Of a DNA stretch of 64,000 nt, positions 55,601-64,000 are shown piece after piece. Made by a program: the position numbers and the translations under genes. Source of the DNA: Tigriopus japonicus (Eukaryota > Arthropoda > Copepoda > Harpacticoida > Harpacticidae); the NCBI GenBank assembly GCA_010645155.1, contig JAAGOF010000271.1, positions 326,146 to 390,145 of the forward strand, written 5' to 3'. Position 1 is the first letter of the stretch, and each line of letters starts with the position of its first letter. The notes beneath the pieces are model-generated. The model made no database searches, was not told the DNA's origin, and saw only the letters and a program-made list of their open reading frames with translations.

Positions 55601-57924
55601 AGAACCTGGAAATCCTCGCCTTTGGTCAAATGAACCATTTGTCCGATTTTGGCAATGTCTCCTCCACTTTCTTTCATTCCGATAATGTTGGGATGCTGAC
55701 TCAGTTCCTTGACAATTTCCACGGGTAGATCGATCCCCGTGTTGGCGGGAACACTGTAGAGAACCACGGGAATGGGCACATTGTCCGCCACTTTTAGGTA
55801 GTGTTGCTTGAGGGCCTCGCCGTTCATTTTGGCTTTGAAATAGCAAGGGGTCACGATGACGGCAGCATCGGCGCCAACTTGCGCCATGGCCTTGGTCATC
55901 TTAATGGTTTGCAAGGTAGATTCGCATCCTGATCCCGCCAAGACTGAAAGGATATCAGTAGAATGAGAACAGGACTCATTAAACCTAAATTAGTTTTGGA
56001 AAGAAATGACATTTCTGAAATTCGATTTGCCATTCAATATCACAAACATTTGAGATGGTTAAATAATTCGGTCTGTATTGGTAAGTCAAGAATCTTTCGT
56101 CCTTCTTTCCCTTCGACTTAAAGCTTATTTTAATCTTTAAAAAGTCTTACCTATTTTGTCTTTAGCGGCAAATTTCTTGACCTAAAATGAAAGCCATAAG
56201 TCTTTAATGACCATTTACGGTACGTTTTCTGCAAAAATGATAACTCTTACGTACCTTTTCAATCATGTCGATCCTCTCTTGTTGAGTGAGATAGCAGTAT
56301 TCCCCATTGGAACCTTGGACCAAATATCCTTTGAGCTTGATCTGGTTCCATTTGGAAATGTTGTTCTCCAGTTGATCCCAAGCTATCGATTCGTCAGGGT
56401 TAAATGGGGTGGTTATCGGAGGGTACACCCCAGAGAGATCCAAGGAAGATGCCTTTATGGAACTCATATATCGCACTGTGACTGTTGAATCGCGATAAAA
56501 TAATTGAGGAACCCCTTCAGAACTCTGTAAAAATCTCAAAGTACTCACCTTGGGGATTTTTTAGCAAAGTTTGTAATATTCTACCCGAGTTTGCCATGTC
56601 TGGTGCAAATTTGTCGGCAATTGAGAGTTGATTGTGTTCAATTTATTCCGGTTTCCTGAGCAAATGGATGTGTGTATCATGTACTACATGGCCTACCTAG
56701 CAAGTAGGCAACACAAGGACTTACGTAGTGCCTTGAAGTTCAAAATCTGGCGGGATTCGAAGGTTATAAATGTCTTTTCTTTCTAATACCTTTAGCTCAA
56801 CAAATCAATGTGGACACAAGTATTTTAAAATCCTCGTCCAATTTTTGCAACAAGATCTGGCAAGCTTCGAGATTTTTAGTCGGGTCCTTGGATCGATCCC
56901 CGACATTGATTCCGTGGAAGATGGAACCCAGCATCGCTCAAAACCGATGGATTCTTTCCCGTTTGGCCGTAACTGTGCGTGAAGTGAATGAGCACTTGGA
57001 CAACTACGATTTTCATTTGACGTCTCAAGCTTTAAGGAGGTTCATGTACACGAACTTGTGCGATGTGTACTTGGTGAGTGGTTGAATTTGTTGGTTTATT
57101 CAATCTTGAAGTCTCAGGACATGAAAACGTGCAATATCTTAGGAGTCCATTAAACACATCTTGGCTGATCCATGTCATCCGAATTTCCAAGAAACCGCTT
57201 CAGTTCTGCATCAGGCTGTAATCTCCGGCTTGACTCTGCTCCATCCGATTTGTCCATTCATCACGGAGGAACTTTATCATCGGATTCCTTTGCTTGAAGG
57301 AGAAGTTCGGTCGGAATCTATGATGATCCAAAGCTATCCCTCTTATTGCGATGTAAGAACAGAATCCCTAATATTTTATATCGATAATAATGTTTAAAAG
57401 CGACAATATGGTTTAAGTTCAAGCAATATGAGGATTCCTCTCTCATGGATGGAATGGAAAAAGCTCTGGATCTGGTGACTGCCATTCGGAACCTGAAGAA
57501 AAATTATGATCTCAAGCGACACCACAAACCCAAGATAACAGTCCAAATATCCGAGGATGACAAACTCAATCATACTCTACTTCCGCTCAAGGATGCCATC
57601 ATCCATTTGTGCCAGATTGAATCCATCTTGTGGACCAAAGATGTCTCGACTCTGGATCCCAGATGCTCCACTAAATCATCATTTGGTGAGAACATGTGGA
57701 TCTGGATGGATATTCAAGGGATGCTTGACTTGGAAAATGAGTTTGTTAAAATTACAACTAGTCGAAGCCAGATTCGGAAGCAATTGGACAAACTGAACGA
57801 AAAGTTGAGCAAACGCAAGCATCAAGGAAGTCAAACGAGGAATGTGGAAAAAGTGGCAAAATTGGAACAAACTCTAGTCGATTTGGACGAACGGGAAGCC
57901 TGGCTCAAAACGATCAAGCAATGA
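52632..57924 (+). CDS. VARS2: Valyl-tRNA synthetase, mitochondrial type (VARS2)
   Basis: Twelve exons in phase: 52632-52849, 52913-53156, 53223-53445, 53741-54051, 54117-54379, 54442-54676, 54735-54854, 54930-55037, 55099-55258, 56796-57073, 57143-57352, 57424-57924 (956 residues). The enzyme charges tRNA-Val. The class I signature HLGH is at residues 57-60 and KMSKS at 553-557. Also visible are [10 protein letters not shown], the editing-domain [37 protein letters not shown], the anticodon-binding region ([17 protein letters not shown]) and the C-terminal coiled-coil arm with a terminal Leu/Lys-rich repeat. GASLDW and [11 protein letters not shown] resemble VARS2 more than cytosolic VARS1. 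The start is uncertain: a possible acceptor (ATTTTAG) overlaps the ATG at 52632, so a targeting-peptide exon may be missing. Intron 9 (55259-56795) contains HOGA1. Confidence 0.93.
55267..56597 (-). CDS. HOGA1: 4-hydroxy-2-oxoglutarate aldolase, mitochondrial (HOGA1), nested in a VARS2 intron
   Basis: Four exons (56549-56597, 56255-56481, 56151-56181, 55267-55943) give 327 residues, the same length as human HOGA1. The enzyme cleaves 4-hydroxy-2-oxoglutarate to pyruvate and glyoxylate, the last step of hydroxyproline breakdown. Family motifs: [10 protein letters not shown], the VQGSNGEY loop, [38 protein letters not shown] with Tyr165, and GMKESGGD, whose Lys193 is the Schiff-base lysine; both are offset by three from human. 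The tail [19 protein letters not shown] also matches. The first exon ([16 protein letters not shown], then VTVRYM) looks like a mitochondrial presequence. It was chosen because it yields a 67-nt intron in correct phase. The whole gene is antisense within VARS2 intron 9, and its stop codon ends 8 bp from the VARS2 donor. Confidence 0.95.
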
Positions 57925-58034
57925 ATATTATGCATCTATAGATGTGACAAAATACATCCAAAGTCAACTTGCATTTTCATATATTTCGACTGTCTTTGCA
58001 CTGTTATGAGATGAACATGATTAAAGGTTACGAT

Positions 58035-59547
58035 TTACATTTTATGAGCAGGCAGAATTTTCCCCTCACAAAGACCAAATCCGATCCTATTTCCGTTGCC
58101 CTGACAAAAGCCTTTGATGATCACGTTGTCTCCATCTTGAATGAATTTCCTCGTTTCTCCAGGGTTATTCTTCAACTCCAAAGTCTTGCTTCCTCTCCAT
58201 GACAACTCCAACATAGATCCAAACGATGACTCCTCCTAAAAGAGTCTATATTTAGAGGCTTTTCACAAAAAAGTCATCCATTATTTTACCGGTCCTGAGA
58301 TTGTTCCAGAAGCCAAAAGATCGCCAGGTCTCATATTACATCCAGTCACACTGTGATGGGCCAGTTGTTGCTTCATGGTCCAATACATATGGCGGAAATT
58401 TGAGTGGCACACAAGGCTGGATTGGCTGGCCCCATCTGGCTGTATGGACACTTCCAGTTGAATATCGAACGTATATTTGTCATCATGTTGAAGGTACGGA
58501 AACGGTTTCGGGTCCTTTAAGTGGAAATTTCTTTTGTTCATCTATTATTTAAAGAGAATCTGTAAAGATAGGCTCTGACCTGAGTGTAGTTATCCACTGC
58601 AAAGGGCATCAAGGCTTCCATAGGGACAACCCATGGGGAAATGGAAGTGCCAAAGTTCTTGGCCAGGAAGGGTCCCAAAGGAACATATTCCCACTTTTGA
58701 ATGTCTCTAGCGCTCCAATCGTTCATAAGGACCATGCCAAAAATGTGCTCATGGGCCTTTTCAATTGGAATGGGCTGTCCCATTTGATTCCCGCCTCCAA
58801 CGAAGAAAGCCATCTCCAACTCAAAGTCTAATAAACGGCATGGGCCGAACTTTGGCGGCTCATCTTCAGACGGGCGTGTCTGGCCATTGGGACGGTGAAT
58901 GGGCGTGCCACTGACCACGACAGAACTGGCTCGTCCATGATATCCAACAGGAATGTATTTCCAATTAGGCATGAGTGCATTGTCTTTGCCTCTGAAGATT
59001 TTTTTGGAAAATATCGGTTAGCTTTGGCATCTTTTATTAAACATTTTTGTACCGTTACTACCTAAACATGGTTCCAACGTTAGTAGCATGATCCAAAGAC
59101 GAGTAAAAGTCCGTGTAGTCGCCAATATGAGCTGGCAAGTGCATGAAAACCTTATTCATGGGGATGAGGGCCTCGGCTCGAAGCTTTTCATCATCCTTCA
59201 AAGTTGGGCATTCAGCCGAGAGCAAAGTCCGAATGGTTTGACGAGCTTCCGCCCAATGTTCATGACTCAATGCCATAAAGTCATTTAAGGTAGATTGAGT
59301 CAAGACATGCTAAATCATTAGAGGAAAATAATGACGCTAAAGTCATTAGGGAAGTAGTTATAAATCCCACCTGTTGTTGTTGCATTAGTTCTCCATTGAA
59401 CAAATGCTTAATTTTGCTCAAATCGAGAACACTTTCCCCAACGGCAACTCCGATGTGTCGAGGACCATTTTGGTCCAAGCTGAACACACCATAGGGCAAA
59501 TTCTCATAAGAGAAATCACTTTGTGGATCAATTGTGATAAATGACAT
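58035..59547 (-). CDS. FAH: Fumarylacetoacetase (FAH)
   Basis: Five exons (59371-59547, 59062-59309, 58580-58991, 58290-58514, 58035-58235) give 420 residues; human FAH has 419. It hydrolyses fumarylacetoacetate to fumarate and acetoacetate, the last step of tyrosine catabolism. Visible landmarks: the SH3-like N-terminal start [23 protein letters not shown], the active-site region [34 protein letters not shown], metal ligands in [14 protein letters not shown] and [35 protein letters not shown], and the C-terminal [24 protein letters not shown]. All catalytic positions I can place are retained, so the gene looks functional. It converges on VARS2, with 110 bp between the stop codons. Confidence 0.96.
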
Positions 59548-62145
59548 TTTTGTTTCGAATCCAAGCTCAAGATGGGTCAGTTCAAAATAAATGTAACAAT
59601 CGTTGCTACCGGATCAAGCAAAACGTGCCCAGGTAAAATGAGAAAAGTTGAATATCGGGTTTAGATGTTGGGAAGCTTGAACAAAACCCGTTTCTTATAG
59701 TCAAGCCTCCAATGCTCCGCTTATCGAACTTTGTATCACAGTTGAAAACAACACTTGCTTGCTCTATCCACACTCCACAGGTCTACAGAACATCAATGAA
59801 CAGCAACGAAACTCGATCGAGTTAGCCAAAGGCAGATGTCTCCCCTCATCCAGACTCAACAATCCTTGCTTCTTGTACAAGCATGTACAAGACAAAATAG
59901 ATCCACCATTGCATTGGGTTCAGTGTAACGCTTACTTTCAATTTTATGAAACATTTTGCCAATGGTGGCAAATGTTGTTCATTTTAATGAAGGACGAGAG
60001 GAGAAGGGGGAAAAACAATGGTAGATTGCAGAGGAGACCTCTTGTGTCAATGACCTTCTCAAAAAGCTGCTAAAGTGTGTAAAGGTCTTTGGAGCGCATG
60101 CTCTAAATATTATCGCTGCTACCTACTAATAGTTAGTGTCTACTAACTCAAGATTATGCTCAAGGATGATGGTTATTTATACTAAACTTTCACGGTGTTT
60201 CTTTGAGGTGGAGAAGTCATTTTTAAATTCTAGAAACTTTTAAGACCAGTTTTGTGATGTAAATGTGATGCCGAACATTTATTTGAGTTCGGTTTAACAG
60301 GTCAATTGCAAAAACTCTTTAATGTTCCTTAAACGTATTAAAAACAAATATTTAAAAATTTGCTTTGACGAAAGTTTTAGATGTGCAGGGAGCAGTGCTG
60401 TGCTAAAATAATTCGGAAATCGATTTCGAAAATCTTTCGTCAACGGCCTTTTTGTTCGACATTTTCGAAAAACCAAACAGGAGGGTCGATAAATCAATTT
60501 AGAAAAACACCTGAATAAATTTCGACAATAGTATAGAAAGACACATCCATAAGACCACTGGAGACTTGAGTAGAAAAAAAATGTTCAAAAATATCTTGAA
60601 GCATGTTATTAGTGAATTTATATTGTTCTTTTTTTGACGGTGACCTAATTAACAGAATTCAAGTACATATGCGGTATTGCATTCTCAAAAATAGTCTCAA
60701 ATGTTTATGGAATTTACAAATGACTTGTCCCGCTCAAAGAAACACCGTGCTTTGGTATTCTAGAGCCATCTGAATTGGTGCAAGTAACATCCGAGCTCCA
60801 AATGATGGTTCATTCTCAAGATTAATTTTTACTAGAAGGACCATGTGAAATTATTGATAGTGACGCCGCACAATACGAAAAGACTTTAAACTAGATCAAT
60901 GGATACATCAAATATATTTTTGTTTTTTTGCCTGAACAGCATAACATGACTGGGATATCACTAAAGAAGTGCCCCGACGTGAAAAAAACATGATTCAGTC
61001 AACCAAAAGACGAAACGCTCATTACTGAACCAACTGAGAGCGTCAATCATCAATGACGGACCCTCATGAAAAAGTTTTGGTAGGAGATGAGAAACAAGTT
61101 TGCATGTCAACCAAGGAGCACTGAATGTCCTGGAGTGGGAGCTTGGCAATGAAAATTGAAATTTCCGATAGTATCAAGTCAGTTGTATTCCTCTGCAAAT
61201 GAGACCTTGATTGGATTGGCTAAGCAACACATATTTCAATTTTCAGCTCGATTAAATGCCCCAGTGAAAAGGTATGTCTCCCTAAACTTTTGTACTGAAG
61301 AGAGATTCAAGTGAATGAGCTCGGCCTTTTATGGTAAAACAATTACCAGAAGAGTAATTCGATTTCAGAAGGATTGCCAAAAAGAAAATAAGTTTTGACT
61401 CGATTGAGCTGAAAATTGAATTGCATAGTCTACACAACAGAAGCAAGCTCTCGTTTGCAGCAGAATGTAAATGATTTGATCCAGGTGGAAATCTCAATCT
61501 TTATCGCTAGCCTCCCACTTCAGGAAATTCAGTGCTTCTTGACTGCAATCTTGAGATGGTAGTTAAAATGCCGAAAAAGTCACAATTTGGAATCAATTTT
61601 GTTTTGTCCGAATTTATGAGTAAGATTCATCCATTAAATCATTACTCCCTTCTCTCTTAGGGTGGCCGTTGATGATTTGTAGCCGCATTCCATTACTAGA
61701 CAAAAAAACGGTATTAATCCCTTTTGACAAACTTTACCCCATTAGCTGCAAACAAGCAGGAAAAATGCGTCCCTCACAGCTTCACAACTGCATTTATCTT
61801 CACACTCATGGTTTTGAAATAACATTTTAACCTTAAAATCGACCATTAACTCTTCTTTTTTGAAAAAAACAAATCCATAAAAAGACACTTTTTCTTTTAA
61901 CGAGGACAAAGGACAGGAAAAGTGCAGATTCAGATTGCCCAAAAGAACAAAAATGAGCTCTACGTCAAAATGCTCTTCCTGGGTTAAATTTATTAATGTA
62001 TCTTGGAATGTTGAAGAAATCAGGAGATTCAAGCACCAACAAGAATCGACAACCATGTTTGATATTCGAATAAAAGCTCTCCAATGAGCATGAATTCGCA
62101 CAACCCAATTTTACTTTCATTGCCTCTATGTGGATGGACTTTTCT
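59548..62145. other. Intergenic region with one delimited repeat
   Basis: There are 2.6 kb between the FAH start and the end of the SLC22-type gene. No gene is supported. The repeat at 61112-61541 is described separately. Confidence 0.4.
61112..61541. mobile_element. Non-autonomous DNA element, copy 2 of the ~0.43-kb family
   Basis: The left end reads CAAGGAGCACTGAATGTCCT and continues GGAGTGGGAGC. The right end (61505-61541) is its inverse, ending CAGTGCTTCTTG. The right end matches that of the element at 4668-5089 over 37 bp with two differences. Internal inverted segments (AATTTTCAGCTCGATT near 61240, and its inverse near 61400) suggest a fold-back interior. No coding capacity is present. 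Confidence 0.6.
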
Positions 62146-63973
62146 CTACGAGAACGTAATTTGGGGAATGTTGAGGTGGCGTCTGGCCTCTTTTTTGGCT
62201 TCATTTTTGGCCTTCCACTTGTGAATAATAGGCACGTAAAAGAACGTGTGATGCTTGCCAAAGTCTTCAGCCTCCTCAATAGTATCCGGTAAATCCACAC
62301 CCGCAGTTTCTGGTAAGAACAGGGCTGTCATAGCCCCTAAAAGGGACCCCAAGGCCAATATTACAAAGGGCAGACTCTCCCAAGCTTGACTCTAGAAAAT
62401 TACTAAAATTAGTTATCGCTTTGTTCTTTCTCATGGCCAATTTTGCAATTTAAGGCTTACAGAATAGACTATATATGGAGAAAAGAACTGGGCTCCAAGG
62501 GCGAAAACATTGGCCAAAGCGTTGCCTTGACCTCGAAGTTCTGTGGGAACGACCTCGAATGAGATTTGGGCTCCGGTATTCATGGCAAATGTAATAAAGA
62601 ACCTTCCAATCATCGCAAAAACGGTAGACAAAGGAATATTATCTGAAAAACATAATGTCCAATATGTCTTCAATTTGCATCTTATCTTACTTAACTTTGA
62701 TAGGGTGAAAATTTGGGTGAAAATATAAAAAAGCACGTTTCCAGAAAATACATCAAATTTGTAGAAATAGTGGTGTTATCGAAAATACGTTGTCTATAAA
62801 GTAATAATCAAGGTTTTAGAAGCTACGAAATCAAGATAGCCTTTTTTTAACACTAAAGAGAAAAAAAATGTTCTCTACTATTGACACTTACGAAGGTTCA
62901 ACCCGCACACAATCATAGCTATGGCAGACAGAGTCATGGACAAGAAAGCGGACCAACGGCGCCCAAAAGCGTTCAAGCTCCAAACGGTGCAAAGGTCTGC
63001 GGGTAATTCCAAGGCTGCTGAGATGGTGAATGTCCAGTAGATGGAGTACTTCAGGTTCGAAATATTTCGAATGTGGCCATCAAACATTGACGAGATGCAC
63101 ATCCTGGAAAGTAAGAACTTTGAAGTAGAAACTAAGCCTTTGTAACACACTTGAAGCGTGAGTTTATGAAAATTTTAAGAATATTCTAGTCTTAACAACT
63201 CTGTCCATGTCCATTGCATTCTGTACTGTTGAGGCCTTGAGAAAAGCAAGATTGTTGTCTAGTTCTTCTAAAGAGATTTTCACACATAAGGAAAAGGACC
63301 TTTCTTTTTTAATTCTTATTCCTTGTTGTTTGGAACAGTCTTAGAGAGAATCGGAACTGAATCTCTTTGAACTGAATGGGAAATGTGATATTTTTTATTC
63401 ACTACACAGATGTCAAAGAACTAAGAGACAAGGAAGTCTGCCTATTTCTTATTTTCTATATGCAAAATATTACACTTAATGACTTGAGTAATCATAGTTT
63501 TTTAAGTTGTGATGGCATAAAGCTAAAAGTAAAAGTGGAGCAAGATAATTTTACTTTGGACCGTTTTTTGTAACAAGTCTAGTTTTCAAGTAAGATATCC
63601 CTAAGCGCACCTTCGTAATAAATCATTCAATTTTGTGCTCCGTATTTTTCATTGACTCGGCTAATTACCATGTTACCACCATAAGAATGGTGTTCTTCCT
63701 CAAACGGGGCGTTCTGAAGAGATCCAACCAAGATTTTTGAGTTTCATGAGATTTCTCTTTAACAACCAGTCTCTGAAATATCCATCAGAGTTTTATAAAG
63801 ATAGTAAATTAACCTCATGATCGTAGGCGTGTCAAAGCTTCCTTACTTCGAAACTTTTGTAGATATGAGGTTCTACAGTTTTCTTGTTAAATTTTGCAAT
63901 GGCTTTGAGGACTTTGACGCTCTCTTCGACTCGACCCTCAGAAGCCAACCATCTCACGGACTCGTGGATGAAC
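62146..63973 (-). CDS. SLC22-type organic ion transporter, C-terminal part (5' end beyond window)
   Basis: Five in-phase exons (63847-63973, 63669-63772, 62892-63103, 62461-62642, 62146-62391) encode the C-terminal part of a major-facilitator transporter of the SLC22 organic cation/anion/carnitine family. The conserved order is visible: ESVRWLASEGRVEESVKVLK, the cytoplasmic loop with WLDLFRTPRLRKNTILMVVT, a GRRWSAF turn between helices, ISFEVVPTELRGQGNALANV, and the family hallmark LPETAGVDLPDTIEEAEDFG near the end. A basic tail follows the last helix. The first exon seen starts at an acceptor (GCAG at 63974), so the N-terminal helices and the large extracellular loop lie beyond 64000. The substrate cannot be inferred. 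Confidence 0.88.
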
Positions 63974-64000
63974 CTGCAATGGTGGAATACTATCTTTACA

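Noticed and set aside
56525..56548. 24-nt intron joining the two HOGA1 5' pieces
   Set aside because: Too short for a spliceosomal intron and it puts a stop in frame; the 67-nt intron 56482-56548 fits both size and phase.

Overview
The window is eukaryotic nuclear DNA with split genes. Most likely it comes from a protostome invertebrate, and I favour an arthropod or crustacean. Introns are GT-AG, and many are strikingly short and uniform (about 64-68 nt). An innexin gap-junction gene excludes a vertebrate source. A predicted selenoprotein argues against the many insect lineages that lost selenocysteine. Species-level identity is inference only.

Left half (1-28.8 kb) is gene-poor. It holds an N-terminal coding exon on the minus strand at 1.6-1.74 kb, whose gene runs off the left edge. 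It also holds a broken coding-like frame at 5.9-6.4 kb, a possible terminal exon at 7.9-8.1 kb, an assembly gap at 13978-14044, and the 3' part of a minus-strand gene for a membrane protein (PSI-domain exon at 19.1-19.2 kb, transmembrane plus cytoplasmic-tail exon at 16.5-17.5 kb). Three small DNA-transposon derivatives were delimited here by terminal inverted repeats: 4668-5089, 20737-20968 and 21444-22183. The last two carry direct target duplications.

Right half (28.9-64 kb) is dense. In order: CEP295/Ana1-like (-), PPP2R3C (+), PUS7 (+), an unrecognised multi-pass membrane protein (-), PRXL2B with an in-frame UGA (-), an innexin (-), TPRA1 (-), a mitochondrial-type valyl-tRNA synthetase VARS2 (+) with HOGA1 (-) nested in its ninth intron, FAH (-), a second copy of the 4.7-kb repeat family, and the 3' part of an SLC22-type transporter (-) that runs off the right edge.

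One intron of the multi-pass gene is almost wholly a three-level transposon nest. A hAT-like element (39023-44585) contains a non-LTR retrotransposon with ORF1 and ORF2, and ORF2 is itself split by a 736-bp hAT-like MITE with a perfect 8-bp target duplication.

Functionally these are mostly housekeeping genes: centrosome (CEP295, PPP2R3C), RNA modification and translation (PUS7, VARS2), redox/eicosanoid (PRXL2B), and amino-acid catabolism (HOGA1, FAH). Two convergent pairs have stop codons 60 and 110 bp apart, one pair is head-to-head, and one gene lies inside another. The single most notable item is PRXL2B, predicted to be a selenoprotein (UxxC motif) with a SECIS-like fold about 100 nt past its stop codon.
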